Shown piece after piece: positions 9,721 through 19,766 of a stretch of DNA of 64,000 nucleotides; position 1 is the stretch's first letter, and every line of letters starts with the position of its first letter. The notes beneath the pieces are model-generated. The model was not told where the DNA came from, did no database searches, and was given only the letters and a program-made list of their open reading frames with translations. Both the position numbers and the translations under genes were made by a program. The DNA comes from Pseudomonas oryzihabitans (lineage in GTDB: Bacteria > Pseudomonadota > Gammaproteobacteria > Pseudomonadales > Pseudomonadaceae): assembly GCF_001518815.1 (NCBI RefSeq), contig NZ_CP013987.1, forward strand, positions 3,184,501-3,248,500, given 5' to 3'.

Positions 9721-10413
9721 TTATTCGTCGCTGGTGTGGACTTTGCGGTGCAGGATGGCCTGGAATTCGTCCGCAAAGGTGTAGTAGCGGTTGATCAGCA
9801 TTTCCGAACGGGCGGCGAAGCGGTTGTAGGCCACGACAGCGGGAATGGCGGCGAACAGACCGATGGCGGTGGCGATCAGGGCTTCGGCGATGCCGGGCGC
9901 TACGGTGGCCAGGGTCGCCTGCTGCGCCGTGGACAGGCCGCGGAAGGAGTTCATGATGCCCCAGACGGTACCGAACAGACCGACATAGGGGCTGGTGGAA
10001 CCGACGGTGGCCAGGAACGGCAGGGCTTGCTCGAGCTTTTCTTCCTCACGGGAGATGGCCACGCGCATGGCGCGCGAGACGCCTTCCATCACGGCATCGG
10101 GATCCACACCGGGCTGCTGACGCAGACGGGAGAACTCCTTGAAACCGGCGCGGAAGATCTGCTCGACGCCGGAATCCGGATCGGGGTTGCTGCCGGCCTG
10201 GCGGTACAGCTTGGACAGATCGATGCCCGACCAGAATTTCTCTTCGAAGGTATCCAGGGAACGCTTGGCGGCGCGCATGGCATTGCTACGCTGGATGATC
10301 ATGATCCAGGACGTGACAGAGGCTGCGACCAGGATGAGCATCACCAATTGCACCACCAGACTGGCGTTGGCGATGAGGCTCCACATGGACGTATGGTCGA
10401 CGTTGGGTTGCAC
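9721..10413 (-). CDS. tolQ: Tol-Pal system protein TolQ
   Basis: A 230-residue MotA/TolQ/ExbB proton-channel protein with three membrane helices (about 15-38, 135-160 and 170-195). TVGSTSPYVGLFGTVWGIMNSF is the conserved channel segment (quoted in two halves: TVGSTSPYVGLFG and TVWGIMNSF). The GTG at 10413 is chosen: AGGAG lies 7 bases upstream and the product then starts VQPNVDHTSMWSL as in relatives. The open frame extends upstream to 10527, which would overlap ybgC without support. Confidence 0.95.
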   Translation of the reverse strand: MQPNVDHTSMWSLIANASLVVQLVMLILVAASVTSWIMIIQRSNAMRAAKRSLDTFEEKFWSGIDLSKLYRQAGSNPDPDSGVEQIFRAGFKEFSRLRQQPGVDPDAVMEGVSRAMRVAISREEEKLEQALPFLATVGSTSPYVGLFGTVWGIMNSFRGLSTAQQATLATVAPGIAEALIATAIGLFAAIPAVVAYNRFAARSEMLINRYYTFADEFQAILHRKVHTSDE

Positions 10414-10415
10414 GC

Positions 10416-10865
10416 TTAATCTCCTGATTGAATTGACGCCGGATTTCCGGCAAGAACCGTTCGCATGGTTTCGGGCATGGCCCTGGGCCTGAAGCTGTCG
10501 GCACGCACACAGGCGACCGTCACCCACCCTTCACAGAGCAGGACATCATCCTTAGCTCGCCGAACCTCTTGGTGAAACCTGAGGCTGGCACGCTTCGCTT
10601 CGACCACCTCGGCACCGATCAACAATTCGTCATCCAGGCGCGCGGGCGCATGGTAGCGCGCTTCGCTGCTGTGGACGACGAAGAGCAGATTGTCCCGAGC
10701 GAGTTCGGACTGGGCATAGCCCAGCGCGCGCAGTCGCTCGGTGCGGGCGCGTTCCATGAACTTGAGGTAGTTGACGTAGTAGACGATGCCGCCGGCATCG
10801 GTATCTTCGTAGTAGACACGACACCTGAGGACGGACGGCGACGGGCTCCGCGATTGCGCGTGCAT
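10416..10865 (-). CDS. ybgC: Acyl-CoA thioester hydrolase YbgC
   Basis: A 149-residue hotdog-fold thioesterase, first gene of the tol-pal operon. [25 protein letters not shown] carries the catalytic Asp of the 4-hydroxybenzoyl-CoA thioesterase type (quoted here as [14 protein letters not shown] and [11 protein letters not shown]). YbgC proteins hydrolyse short- or long-chain acyl-CoAs and associate with phospholipid metabolism. Only 2 bases separate it from the tolQ start. Confidence 0.93.
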   Translation of the reverse strand: MHAQSRSPSPSVLRCRVYYEDTDAGGIVYYVNYLKFMERARTERLRALGYAQSELARDNLLFVVHSSEARYHAPARLDDELLIGAEVVEAKRASLRFHQEVRRAKDDVLLCEGWVTVACVRADSFRPRAMPETMRTVLAGNPASIQSGD

Positions 10866-10916
10866 ACTCTAGAACCTAGCCTCGCCGTTGCCAATCAGAA
10901 ATGTTCGCAACTGCAT

Positions 10917-11969
10917 TTAGTTACCATTGACCTCGAACAGATCGGGCGTACCACCCTGGACCAGACGAGAGGGCAGATTGAGCCCGAAATGCAGATAGGC
11001 ATGTCGGGTCACTACCCGCCCGCGCGGCGTGCGCATGATATAGCCTTGCTGGATCAGATAGGGTTCCAACACGTCTTCGATGGTGTGACGCTCTTCGCTG
11101 ATGGCAGCGGCAAGGCTGTCGACCCCGACCGGACCGCCATCGAACTTGTCGATCATCGTCAGCAGCAGGCGGCGATCCTGGTGGTCGAAGCCTTGGGCAT
11201 CAACGTCCAGCAAGTCGAGGGCGCGACTGGCGATGTCGTGGCTGATATGGCCCTGCCCGCGTACTTCGGCGAAGTCCCGCACCCGGCGCAGCAGACGGTT
11301 GGCGATCCGTGGCGTACCGCGCGCGCGGCGGGCGATTTCCAGGGCGCCTTCGGCTTCGATGGCGAGACCGAGGATGCCGGCCGAACGGCTAACGATGGTA
11401 GCCAGGTCCGCCGTGCCGTAGAACTCCAGGCGCTGGACGATCCCGAAGCGGTCACGCAGGGGATTGGTCAGCATCCCGGCGCGGGTGGTCGCGCCCACCA
11501 GGGTGAAAGGCGGCAGATCCAGCTTGATGGAGCGCGCGGCCGGGCCCTCGCCGATCATGATGTCGAGCTGGTAGTCCTCCATCGCCGGATAGAGTACCTC
11601 CTCGACGATGGGCGACAGCCGATGGATCTCGTCGATGAACAGCACGTCGCCCGCTTCCAGATTGGTCAGCAAGGCGGCGAGATCGCCCGGGCGCTCCAGC
11701 ACGGGACCAGAGGTACTTTTTAGGGAAACGCCCATTTCCTGGGCGATGATATTGGCCAGGGTGGTCTTGCCCAGACCGGGCGGACCAAAGATCAGGGTGT
11801 GGTCGAGTGCCTCTCCCCTGCCCTTCGCCGCCTGGATGAACAGGCCCATCTGGTCGCGCACCACGGGCTGGCCGATATAGTCCGCCAGGCGCACCGGGCG
11901 AATGGCGCGATCCTGGACCTCCTCGCGGTCGCGGCCGCCGGCCGAGATGATTCGATCGGTTTCTATCAT
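10917..11969 (-). CDS. ruvB: Holliday junction branch migration helicase subunit RuvB
   Basis: A 350-residue AAA+ motor that drives branch migration on RuvA-bound junctions. Walker A is GPPGLGKTT, Walker B is LFIDEIHR, sensor 1 is GATTRAG, and the C-terminal winged helix contains [12 protein letters not shown]. Length is typical. It is 4 bases from ruvA and transcribed as ruvC-ruvA-ruvB. Confidence 0.98.
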   Translation of the reverse strand: MIETDRIISAGGRDREEVQDRAIRPVRLADYIGQPVVRDQMGLFIQAAKGRGEALDHTLIFGPPGLGKTTLANIIAQEMGVSLKSTSGPVLERPGDLAALLTNLEAGDVLFIDEIHRLSPIVEEVLYPAMEDYQLDIMIGEGPAARSIKLDLPPFTLVGATTRAGMLTNPLRDRFGIVQRLEFYGTADLATIVSRSAGILGLAIEAEGALEIARRARGTPRIANRLLRRVRDFAEVRGQGHISHDIASRALDLLDVDAQGFDHQDRRLLLTMIDKFDGGPVGVDSLAAAISEERHTIEDVLEPYLIQQGYIMRTPRGRVVTRHAYLHFGLNLPSRLVQGGTPDLFEVNGN

Positions 11970-11973
11970 GGGA

Positions 11974-12576
11974 TCAGACCATGCCCTTCAGGGCGCGACG
12001 GATGAGTTCCTCGCTGGAAAGGTCTTCCCCTTCCACGGCGGCAACGGCGCGACTGGCTTCCTGCGGCTTGAAGCCCAGGGAGACCAGGGCGCTGACCGCA
12101 TCGGCCTCGGCGCTGGCCGCGACGGTGGCCTGGTTCGGCAACACCAGGGGAGCGATCGCGGGCAGATTTTCCCAGGCCTTGAAACGGTCCTTCAGCTCGA
12201 CCAGCAGGCGCTCGGCGGTCTTCTTACCCACTCCGGGCACCTTGACCAGGGCGGCCGTGTCCTGGGCTTGCACACAGCGAACCAATTCATCCACCTCGAG
12301 ACTGGACATCAACGCCAGGGCCAGCTTGGGACCGACACCGTTGAGCCGGATCAGCTCGCGAAACAGCTCACGCTCGCGTTTTTCACCGAACCCGTACAGC
12401 AGGTGCGCATCTTCCCGTACCACGAGGTGGGTATGCAATGTGACGACCTCGCCCTGGGCCGGCAGCCGATAAAGGGTCGTCATGGGCACTTCGACCTCGT
12501 AGCCGACTCCGCCCACGTCGAGTAGGAGATGGGGCGGCTGCTTTTCCGCCAGGGTGCCACGTAGACGACCGATCAC
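11974..12576 (-). CDS. ruvA: Holliday junction branch migration protein RuvA
   Basis: A 200-residue junction-recognition subunit. The N-terminal OB fold begins [21 protein letters not shown]. Two helix-hairpin-helix motifs follow ([14 protein letters not shown] and [18 protein letters not shown]). The flexible linker leads to domain III (about 150-200, [17 protein letters not shown]), which contacts RuvB. Confidence 0.98.
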   Translation of the reverse strand: MIGRLRGTLAEKQPPHLLLDVGGVGYEVEVPMTTLYRLPAQGEVVTLHTHLVVREDAHLLYGFGEKRERELFRELIRLNGVGPKLALALMSSLEVDELVRCVQAQDTAALVKVPGVGKKTAERLLVELKDRFKAWENLPAIAPLVLPNQATVAASAEADAVSALVSLGFKPQEASRAVAAVEGEDLSSEELIRRALKGMV

Positions 12577-12622
12577 AGGGATACCTTCCTACTTCTGGAG
12601 CGAGATGTTTGAACGGATGAAG

Positions 12623-13183
12623 CTAGAGACGCAGCCGGCCGCCGCGTCGACGGGTCGCCAACAGGCCATGGGGCACCAGACTCTGCCGTGTATGGGCATG
12701 GCACAGGGCGATGGCCAGGGCGTCGGAGGCGTCGATCTGCGGCTTTTCGGTCAGCCGCAGCAGGTGCATGACCATCAGCATCACCTGCTGCTTGTCCGCC
12801 CCGCCGTTGCCAACCACGGCCTGCTTGACCTGGCTCGCGGTGTACTCGGAGATCTCCAGGCCACCCTCGGCGCCGGCCACGATGGCCGCGCCGCGGGCCT
12901 GACCCAGCTTGAGCGCCGAATCGGCGTTGCGTGCCATGAACACCTGCTCGATGCCCATGGTGACCGGCCCGTACTGGGCGATGACGTCGCGCACCCCGCG
13001 ATAGACGATCTGCAACCGTTCCGGCAACGGACCGTTACCGGTACGGATGCAGCCCGAGGCCACGTATTCGCAGCCGCGCCCGGTGTCGCGCACCACGCCA
13101 AAGCCGGTCAGCCGGGAGCCCGGATCGATACCCAGGACCAGGGTGCCCGGAGCATCTGGCGGCAGGCGCTCGTAGAGGGACAT
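12623..13183 (-). CDS. ruvC: Crossover junction endodeoxyribonuclease RuvC
   Basis: A 186-residue resolvase of the RNase H fold that cuts Holliday junctions. The first catalytic Asp is in [14 protein letters not shown], followed by the Glu in MGIEQVF and the C-terminal acid pair in [14 protein letters not shown]. It is slightly longer than the ~174 residues usual in the genus because of a Pro-rich N-terminal and Arg-rich C-terminal extension. Its start codon shares one base with the yebC stop (TGATG). Confidence 0.97.
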   Translation of the reverse strand: MSLYERLPPDAPGTLVLGIDPGSRLTGFGVVRDTGRGCEYVASGCIRTGNGPLPERLQIVYRGVRDVIAQYGPVTMGIEQVFMARNADSALKLGQARGAAIVAGAEGGLEISEYTASQVKQAVVGNGGADKQQVMLMVMHLLRLTEKPQIDASDALAIALCHAHTRQSLVPHGLLATRRRGGRLRL

Positions 13184-13929
13184 CAGCCGAGCTGCGCCAT
13201 GACGTCGTCGGGGATTTCGGCGTTGGAATAGACGTTCTGCACGTCGTCCAGGTCTTCGAGCATGTCGATCAGCTTGAGCACCTTTTGCGCGGTGTCCAGG
13301 TCCAGGGTCGCGGAAGTCGAGGGGATCATGGTCACCTCGGCTTCGTCGGCCTTGTAGCCGGCAGCGGTCAGGGCTTCGTTGACGGCGATGAAGTCGGCGA
13401 AGCTGGTGAAGACGTCGATGGAGCCATCATCGTTGGCCACCACGTCATCGGCACCCGCTTCCAGGGCGGCTTCCATCAGGGCGTCTTCGTCCAGGCCGGG
13501 GGCGTAGCTGATCTGGCCCTTGCGCTCGAACAGATAGGCGACCGAACCATCGGTGCCCAGGTTGCCACCGCACTTGTTGAAGGCATGCCGGACTTCGGCC
13601 GCGGTGCGGTTGCGGTTGTCGGTCATGGCTTCGACGATGATGGCGACGCCGCTCGGAGCGTAACCCTCATAGGTCAGTTCCTCGACGTTCTCGCCTTCAC
13701 CGGCGCCCACACCACGGGCGATGGCCCGGTCGATGGTGTCGCGGGTCATGTTGGCGGTGAGCGCCTTGTCCACCGCCAGACGCAGGCGAGGGTTGTCGGC
13801 CGGAATGCCACCGCCCTGGCGCGCGGCCACGGTCAGCTCACGGATGATCTTGGTGAAGATCTTGCCTTTCTTGGCATCCTGGCGTTCTTTGCGATGCTTG
13901 ATGTTGGCCCATTTGGAATGACCGGCCAT
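13183..13929 (-). CDS. yebC: YebC/PmpR family DNA-binding regulatory protein
   Basis: A 248-residue cytosolic protein with the family's N-terminus [23 protein letters not shown] (abbreviated to [14 protein letters not shown] here). The acidic C-terminal domain is rich in Asp/Glu. The P. aeruginosa orthologue PmpR represses the quinolone-signal regulator gene; other family members act on translation of polyproline stretches. It sits between aspS and ruvC, the conserved Pseudomonas order, and overlaps ruvC by one base. Confidence 0.95.
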   Translation of the reverse strand: MAGHSKWANIKHRKERQDAKKGKIFTKIIRELTVAARQGGGIPADNPRLRLAVDKALTANMTRDTIDRAIARGVGAGEGENVEELTYEGYAPSGVAIIVEAMTDNRNRTAAEVRHAFNKCGGNLGTDGSVAYLFERKGQISYAPGLDEDALMEAALEAGADDVVANDDGSIDVFTSFADFIAVNEALTAAGYKADEAEVTMIPSTSATLDLDTAQKVLKLIDMLEDLDDVQNVYSNAEIPDDVMAQLG

Positions 13930-13984
13930 AAGCTACTCCAATGTCTTGACGAAGACTGCGCCGGCCGCGATGGCCGCGACGCAA

Positions 13985-14024
13985 TGAAAAAAGGGAAACG
14001 GAGGGCGCCGACTTGGGCGCCCTC
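13985..14024 (-). terminator. Terminator downstream of aspS
   Basis: GAGGGCGCC (14001-14009) pairs with GGCGCCCTC (14016-14024). On the minus strand the stem is followed, after CGTTTCCC, by a run of six T. It lies 13 bases beyond the aspS stop. Confidence 0.75.
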
Positions 14025-14036
14025 CTCCGGTAAGGC

Positions 14037-15812
14037 TTATTCCGCCTTGGGCTGCTCGCGCAGGCGGATGTGCAGCTCGCGCAGGGCCTTGCCGTCGACG
14101 GCGCCGGGCGCCTGGGTCATGACGTCGGCCGCGCTCTGGGTCTTCGGGAAGGCGATGACTTCACGAATCGACGAGGCGCCGGTCATCAGCATCACCAGGC
14201 GATCCAGGCCGAAGGCCAGGCCACCATGGGGCGGCGCGCCAAACTTCAGGGCGTCCAACAGGAAGCCGAACTTCTCTTCCTGTTCCTCTTCGCTGATACC
14301 CAATACCTCGAAGACGGCTTGCTGCATCTTCTTGTCATGGATACGGATGGAGCCGCCGCCCAGTTCGGTGCCGTTAAGCACCATGTCGTAGGCGCGCGAC
14401 AGCGCGGCACCGGGATTGGCCTGGAGCTCCTGGGGACTGCACTTGGGCGACGTGAAAGGGTGGTGCATGGCGGTCAGGCTGCCATCGTCGTTTTCCTCGA
14501 ACATCGGGAAGTCGACCACCCACAGCGGCGCCCACTGACAGGTCAGCAGGTTCAGGTCGTGACCGAGCTTGATGCGCAGGGCACCCAGGGCTTCGGAGAC
14601 GATCTTGGCCTTGTCCGCGCCAAAGAACACGATGTCGCCATCCACCGCGCCGACGCGGTCCAGGATGACATTGATGTTATCCAGCGGGATGTTCTTGACG
14701 ATGGGCGACTGCAGGCCTTCGACGCCAGCGGCGCGCTCGTTGACCTTGATGTAGGCCAGGCCCTTGGCGCCGTAGATGCCGACGAACTTGGTGTAGTCGT
14801 CGATCTGCTTGCGCGGCATGCTCGCCCCGCCCGGTACGCGCAGGGCAGTGACGCGGCACTTGGGATCGTTGGCCGGGCCGGCGAAGACCTTGAAGTCGAC
14901 GGCCTTGAGCTGGTCTTCCACGTCCACCAGTTCCAGCGGAATGCGCAGGTCCGGCTTGTCCGAACCGAAGCGACGCATGGCCTCGGCCAGGGTCATGTGC
15001 GGAAGCGTACCGAATTCGACGTCCAGCACTTCCTTGAACAGGTTGCGCACCATGGTCTCGGTGATGTCCATGATGTCTTTTTCATCGAGGAAGCTGGTCT
15101 CGATGTCGATCTGGGTGAATTCCGGCTGGCGGTCGGCGCGCAGGTCTTCGTCACGGAAGCACTTGGCGATCTGGTAGTAGCGGTCGAAGCCAGCGACCAT
15201 CAGCAGCTGCTTGAACAGCTGGGGCGACTGCGGCAAGGCGAAGAAGCTGCCGGGATGGGTGCGGCTGGGCACCAGATAGTCGCGGGCACCCTCGGGGGTG
15301 GCACGGGTCAGGATCGGGGTTTCCACGTCGAGGAAACCGTTTTCGTCCAGGTAGCGGCGGATGCTGGAGGTGATGCGCGAACGCAGCTTCAGCTTCTCGG
15401 CCATCTCCGGACGACGCAGGTCGATGAACCGATAGCGCAGGCGAGTCTCTTCACCCACATCGGTGTACTCGTTGAGCGGGAACGGCGGGGTTTCCGCTTC
15501 GTTGAGCACTTCCAGCTCATAGCCCAGCACCTCGATGGCACCGGAGGCCATGTTGGCATTGCGGGCGCCTTCAGGACGCAAGCGCACCTTGCCGGTGAGC
15601 TTGACCACGTATTCGCTGCGCACGCGGTCGGCCTTGGCGAAGGTTTCGGCGCGATCCGGATCGAACACCACCTGGGCCAGGCCTTCGCGATCGCGGATGT
15701 CGAGGAAGATGACCCCGCCGTGGTCACGGCGGCGGTGGACCCAACCGCAGAGGGTGATTTCCTGGCCGTCCAGGCTCTCGTTCAACTGGCCGCAATAGTG
15801 GCTGCGCATCAT
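14037..15812 (-). CDS. aspS: Aspartate--tRNA ligase
   Basis: A 591-residue class II synthetase. The N-terminal OB fold binds the anticodon ([15 protein letters not shown]). Motif 2 is [18 protein letters not shown] and motif 3 is [12 protein letters not shown]; the GAD insertion domain lies between. His31 is present, a residue linked to relaxed tRNA-Asp/tRNA-Asn specificity in the P. aeruginosa enzyme, so this enzyme is probably non-discriminating (inference). Length is as expected. It starts ATGATG; either ATG could serve. Confidence 0.98.
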   Translation of the reverse strand: MMRSHYCGQLNESLDGQEITLCGWVHRRRDHGGVIFLDIRDREGLAQVVFDPDRAETFAKADRVRSEYVVKLTGKVRLRPEGARNANMASGAIEVLGYELEVLNEAETPPFPLNEYTDVGEETRLRYRFIDLRRPEMAEKLKLRSRITSSIRRYLDENGFLDVETPILTRATPEGARDYLVPSRTHPGSFFALPQSPQLFKQLLMVAGFDRYYQIAKCFRDEDLRADRQPEFTQIDIETSFLDEKDIMDITETMVRNLFKEVLDVEFGTLPHMTLAEAMRRFGSDKPDLRIPLELVDVEDQLKAVDFKVFAGPANDPKCRVTALRVPGGASMPRKQIDDYTKFVGIYGAKGLAYIKVNERAAGVEGLQSPIVKNIPLDNINVILDRVGAVDGDIVFFGADKAKIVSEALGALRIKLGHDLNLLTCQWAPLWVVDFPMFEENDDGSLTAMHHPFTSPKCSPQELQANPGAALSRAYDMVLNGTELGGGSIRIHDKKMQQAVFEVLGISEEEQEEKFGFLLDALKFGAPPHGGLAFGLDRLVMLMTGASSIREVIAFPKTQSAADVMTQAPGAVDGKALRELHIRLREQPKAE

Positions 15813-16023
15813 GGTCGTGTTTTCGCTTCTCTAGAACAGGCTGAATGCGTGGAGGCGCCGGGCCAGCAGGACCGGGCGCTCGACTGAACGGGAGATTCTA
15901 TATCATCCGTCACGATTTTACCGTAGCCGGGCACGCAGCTCGACATGCCAATACTGGCTAAACGGCCAGCGGTTCTGTGATAGCCTCGAAGCCCTTCGCA
16001 ACCGACGCACAGGAGCCGTCAGC

Positions 16024-16494
16024 ATGGAAATCAACATCGGAATCGCCGAACAGGATCGCGCCGAGATCGCCGAGGGCCTGTCGCGCCTCCTGGCCGACAC
16101 CTACACCCTCTATCTGAAGACCCACAACTTCCACTGGAACGTCACCGGGCCGATGTTCAACACCCTGCACCTGATGTTCGAGACCCAGTACACCGAGCTG
16201 GCGGTCGCGGTGGACGACATCGCCGAGCGTATCCGCGCCCTGGGCTTCCCGGCACCGGGCACCTACGCTGCCTATGCGCGCCTGTCGAGCATCAAGGAGG
16301 AAGCAGGGGTACCGGACGCCCAGGAGATGATCCGCTTGCTGGTGCAGGGTCAGGAAGCCGTGGTGCGTACTGCGCGGGGCATCTTCCCGCTGCTGGACAA
16401 GGTCAATGACGAGCCCACCGCCGATCTGCTGACCCAGCGCATGCAGACCCACGAGAAGACCGCCTGGATGCTGCGCAGCCTGCTCGCCGCCTGA
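16024..16494 (+). CDS. Dps family ferritin-like DNA protection protein
   Basis: A 156-residue ferritin-like mini-cage protein that oxidises and stores iron and may bind DNA in stress. The intersubunit ferroxidase ligands are all present with exact spacing: His37 (NFHWNV), His49, Asp64 and Glu68 (DDIAE). The N-terminus is short and not Lys-rich, so DNA binding may be weak. It is divergent from aspS, as in P. aeruginosa where a DNA-binding stress protein occupies this place. The upstream gap of 211 bases holds no gene. Confidence 0.95.
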   Translation: MEINIGIAEQDRAEIAEGLSRLLADTYTLYLKTHNFHWNVTGPMFNTLHLMFETQYTELAVAVDDIAERIRALGFPAPGTYAAYARLSSIKEEAGVPDAQEMIRLLVQGQEAVVRTARGIFPLLDKVNDEPTADLLTQRMQTHEKTAWMLRSLLAA

Positions 16495-16500
16495 GTCAGA

Positions 16501-16532
16501 GCACCGTCGCCGGCCACGACCGGCGACGGTGC
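16501..16532. terminator. Strong GC hairpin after the dps gene
   Basis: A 12-bp perfect stem CACCGTCGCCGG (16502-16513) / CCGGCGACGGTG (16520-16531) with a 6-base loop begins a few bases after the stop. No T-run follows, so termination is probable but not certain. Confidence 0.55.
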
Positions 16533-16660
16533 CACGATTGAGCAGCCCTCACCTTTTGGGTTTAATAAGGATGCGCGTTTTGCGCCGGGTCACTCCGCTG
16601 TCGGGCAACGTACCGGCAGTTTCGGCAGACCCGTGTTCTTGAACCCAAGGTGATTTCACA

Positions 16661-17302
16661 TTGAACACGTTATCTACTGTCCATGTCGTGGTGGGCGCTG
16701 CCGCGCTCCTGTTATCGGCTATTCCCGGACTACAGTCCGACACCTCGTCCTTCGATCAACCCGAGTCCATCCATCTGGCCCTGCTGGGTCTTGCCACCCT
16801 TCTCTTCACGCCCTTCTCCCGCAGCCGCAGCAGTGGCGCCCAGAAACTCGCCAGCGCCCTGCTGGTGATCGCCGTCGTGGCCCAGACCTTCATCCTGCTG
16901 GCGCCCCTCGAGCAGATCGGCGGCCTGCCGGCTGAACTGCTGCCGCTGGGGCTGACCCTGGTCGCCGCCCTGGCCAGCCTGCCGGAAAAGTTTCGTGGGC
17001 CGGCCAGCAGCGCCCCCACGGCCGATGCCGAGGCGCGCCCACGCCCGGTGGCGCGCACGGCTGCAGCCCCTGCCCCGGCACGTCCGCTGGCCGATGACCG
17101 CGAGCGCGGCACGGTGAAGTGGTTCAACACTTCCAAGGGCTTCGGCTTCATCTCCCGCGATACCGGCGACGACATCTTCGTGCACTTCCGCGCAATCCGT
17201 GGCGAAGGTCATCGGGTGCTGATGGAAGGCCAACGCGTGGAGTTCTCGGTGATCCAGCGGGACAAGGGCCTGCAAGCCGAGGACGTGGTCATCGCGGCCT
17301 GA
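16661..17302 (+). CDS. Membrane-spanning cold-shock-domain protein
   Basis: A 213-residue protein in two parts. Residues 1-110 contain about four hydrophobic segments (near 5-22, 36-50, 62-82 and 93-107). An Ala/Pro linker (111-147) leads to a complete cold-shock domain (148-213) with [15 protein letters not shown] and DIFVHF, the RNP1 and RNP2 nucleic-acid-binding motifs. A TTG start at 16661 is supported by AAGGTG 8 bases upstream. An RNA-binding domain tethered at the inner membrane is implied. P. aeruginosa has a cold-shock gene at the same locus; whether it shares the membrane part I cannot verify. Confidence 0.88.
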   Translation: MNTLSTVHVVVGAAALLLSAIPGLQSDTSSFDQPESIHLALLGLATLLFTPFSRSRSSGAQKLASALLVIAVVAQTFILLAPLEQIGGLPAELLPLGLTLVAALASLPEKFRGPASSAPTADAEARPRPVARTAAAPAPARPLADDRERGTVKWFNTSKGFGFISRDTGDDIFVHFRAIRGEGHRVLMEGQRVEFSVIQRDKGLQAEDVVIAA

Positions 17303-17313
17303 TTCTTGCCAGC

Positions 17314-17349
17314 AAAAAGAAAGGCCGCCTTCGGGCGGCCTTTCTTTTT
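17314..17349. terminator. Bidirectional terminator between convergent genes
   Basis: AAAAAGAAAGGCCGCC (17314-17329) pairs with GGCGGCCTTTCTTTTT (to 17349) around a TTCG tetraloop, with A/T runs on both flanks. It serves the cold-shock gene (+) and the sulfatase-fold gene (-). Confidence 0.92.
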
Positions 17350-17358
17350 AGACCAGCG

Positions 17359-19449
17359 TCACTGCCGCTGGGCGGCGGCGGCCTTGCTGTCGTTCATGCC
17401 AGTGGTGTTGCCGAGCAGGCTGGCCGTGGCGGTCTGGATAAAGGCCTCCAGGCGTTTCTGCAACTCGGGCGCATTGGCGTCACCCTTGATCACCTCGCCG
17501 CCGGCCTGGGTACCCAGGTGATAGCGATAGAGCACGGCGTCCCGGTCACGCGGCTTGACCAAGATGTGATCGCCGGTCACCAGCGCCACGGTCTGGTCGC
17601 TGCCCGACGGTTTGATCACTGCCACGCCCTGATCGCCCTGGGGCAGGCCCAGCAGGTCACGGCCCCAGCACTGGTGCTGAGTCGACTTGCCGAAGCGCGC
17701 CAGCACGGTGGGCACCACGTCGATCTGGCTGCCCACGGTATCGCGACGGGCGCCAAAGGTTTCCTGCACGCCCGGACCGATCAGCAGCAGCGGCACGTTG
17801 AAGCGCGACAGGTCCATCTCGGTGATCTGCTCGTTGTTACCGAAGCCGTGGTCGCCGAGGATCACGAACAGGGTGTCCTGGTACCAGGGCTCGTGCTTGA
17901 CCTTGGCGAAGAACTGGCCCAGCGACCAGTCGGCGTAGCGCATGGCGGTGAGGTGCTCGTCGAGCGAGCCATGGCCGGTGACCGGCGCGACCGGCAGGTC
18001 CTTGGGCAGCGCATAGGGGGTATGGTTGGACAGGGTCTGCAAGAGCGCATAGAAGGGCTTGCCGTCCGGCGCCTTGGCCAGTTTGTCCAGTTCCTGCACC
18101 GAGCGGTCGAACATGTCCTGGTCGGACACGCCCCAGGTCGGATCCATGAACACCGGATTCACGAAGTCTTCGCGACCAACGAAGCTGGTCATGCCCTGGT
18201 TGCTGAAGAAGCCGGACTGGTTGTCCCACTGGAAGTTGCCGTTGTAGACATAGACGTCGTCGAAGCCACGGGTGCTGAGCAGCTGCGGCAGGCCGGAGAA
18301 CTGGTGGGCGCCCTCGGGCATGCGCATCAGGTACTCGAAGGCCGGCAGGTTGGGGAAGCAGGCCATGGTGGCGAACATGCCCTGGTGGGTATGGGTGCCG
18401 TTGGAGAAGAAGCGCGTGAACAGGGTGCCCTGCTCGGCCAGGGCGTCGAAATTCGGCGTGATACTGTCTTCGTTGCCCAGGGCGCCGATATAGCGCCCGG
18501 CCATGCTTTCCATGAGGATGACCACCACGTTGCGCACCTTGGGCAACTGGCCGTCGGCAGGCGGGGTATAGATCCGGCGGATGGCGGCCTTGTCGGCGTC
18601 GATCAGCTTATCGCGCGGGGTCAGCAGCATCTGCCGGGTAACCGCCAGCGCATCGACGGCGGGCATGGTTGCCTTCCAGCTGTTGTCGCGGTGATCGGAG
18701 AAGCTGTTTTCGGCCGCGTCGATCAGAGTCAGGGTGCCGTTCAGGCCGAGGTGGTTGGCGAACATGGAGTCCGTGGTATAGGCGTCGCCCCAGCGCAGCG
18801 GCGGACCGGATCTCAGGGTGCCCCGAGCGGCGATGATGGCCACTACCAGGCAGAGCATGAATACCGCCCCCCGGCGATACCAGGCCGCAGGCTTTGGCGC
18901 GGCATGGCGGCGGGTAGCCCGCTCGATACCAAAGAACACCAGTCCCAGCAACAGGGTCGTCACGGCCCAGGCCAGCAGCAGGCGTACCACCGGGAAGCCG
19001 TTCCAGATCATGCTGGTGACGGTGTGCAGGTCTTCCTGCAGGTACTGGAAGACCAGGCTGTTCAACCGCTGGTGGAATTCCCGATAGAAATTCAGCTCGC
19101 CGACGCCCAGCAACAGACAAAGGCTGGCGGCCAGGGTGAACCAGCTGGCCTGCAGCCGGCGTGCGGCCATGGCTCTCAGGCTGAACAGGCAGAACAGCGA
19201 GGGCGCGCAGATATAGACCACCAGGCGCAGGTCGAAGCGGGCGCCGTTGAAGAAGGCTTCGGCAAAGGTCGCGAAGGGCGACTCACCGATCAGATCGGTG
19301 TTGTAGCCCAGCATCGCCAGGCGCAGCAGGGTGAACATGACCATCAGCGCCAGGCCGCAGCCCAGGACGAAACTCAGGTGGCTGCCCAGCGTCGGCACCG
19401 GCCGGACGCCAGCGGCGCGTGGGGATTGGGGGACTTCCGTTTGCGACAT
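17359..19449 (-). CDS. LTA synthase family sulfatase-fold membrane transferase
   Basis: A 696-residue inner-membrane protein. About five membrane helices lie in the first ~200 residues. A periplasmic sulfatase/alkaline-phosphatase-fold domain (about 290-620) contains VVVILMESMAGRYIGALGN with a metal-binding Glu, NGTHTHQGMFATM with the likely Thr nucleophile, and LGDHGFGNNE near the second metal site. Such proteins transfer phosphoglycerol or phosphoethanolamine head groups; in Gram-negatives the acceptor is often periplasmic glucan or lipid A. The exact reaction is unknown here. It converges on the cold-shock gene. Confidence 0.85.
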   Translation of the reverse strand: MSQTEVPQSPRAAGVRPVPTLGSHLSFVLGCGLALMVMFTLLRLAMLGYNTDLIGESPFATFAEAFFNGARFDLRLVVYICAPSLFCLFSLRAMAARRLQASWFTLAASLCLLLGVGELNFYREFHQRLNSLVFQYLQEDLHTVTSMIWNGFPVVRLLLAWAVTTLLLGLVFFGIERATRRHAAPKPAAWYRRGAVFMLCLVVAIIAARGTLRSGPPLRWGDAYTTDSMFANHLGLNGTLTLIDAAENSFSDHRDNSWKATMPAVDALAVTRQMLLTPRDKLIDADKAAIRRIYTPPADGQLPKVRNVVVILMESMAGRYIGALGNEDSITPNFDALAEQGTLFTRFFSNGTHTHQGMFATMACFPNLPAFEYLMRMPEGAHQFSGLPQLLSTRGFDDVYVYNGNFQWDNQSGFFSNQGMTSFVGREDFVNPVFMDPTWGVSDQDMFDRSVQELDKLAKAPDGKPFYALLQTLSNHTPYALPKDLPVAPVTGHGSLDEHLTAMRYADWSLGQFFAKVKHEPWYQDTLFVILGDHGFGNNEQITEMDLSRFNVPLLLIGPGVQETFGARRDTVGSQIDVVPTVLARFGKSTQHQCWGRDLLGLPQGDQGVAVIKPSGSDQTVALVTGDHILVKPRDRDAVLYRYHLGTQAGGEVIKGDANAPELQKRLEAFIQTATASLLGNTTGMNDSKAAAAQRQ

Positions 19450-19766
19450 GAAAACACCTTGTCAAAAGCAGCAGGGATTCGCGGCGAATGGCCAGCGGCA
19501 CGAGATCGGCCACGCAGAGGCCTCGAGCGCGGTCGGCAGGCGTGGGAGTTTAACCCTCCGGCGCGATCACGCCAGTCTTGGCACGCACTGGTTGAGCGAA
19601 GCGAGACCTTGGCCGCGCCGACAGCCGCCCAGCCTGACCAGACCCGCGTCAAAATTTCGTCAAAAACTGCTCTGAATGCGACGCCAGCGCAGGCATGGGC
19701 GGCAGCCGCCGCTTGCAGTAAAATTGCGCACCTTTGACCGCTCCAGCGCCGTATTCAGGATGCCCC
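19450..19766. other. 317-base divergent gap before the moxR operon
   Basis: The gap separates the sulfatase-fold gene (-) from moxR (+) and must hold both promoters. No clear -35/-10 pair is recognisable by eye. A direct repeat CGTCAAAA occurs at 19647-19654 and 19658-19665, an 11-bp period, about 100 bases before moxR. No gene is supported. Confidence 0.4.

Noticed and set aside
14070-15887. Plus-strand open frame of about 600 codons opposite aspS
   Set aside because: Shadow of aspS; no start signal or family features.
19570-19600. Sigma-54-like TTGGCACG near 19577
   Set aside because: The downstream TTG element is two bases too far and lacks the GC doublet at the right spacing.
17119-19737. 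Long plus-strand open frame opposite the LTA-synthase-like gene
   Set aside because: It is a shadow frame of a GC-rich gene: composition is Gly/His/Gln/Val-biased, no domain is visible, and the minus-strand protein is clearly conserved.
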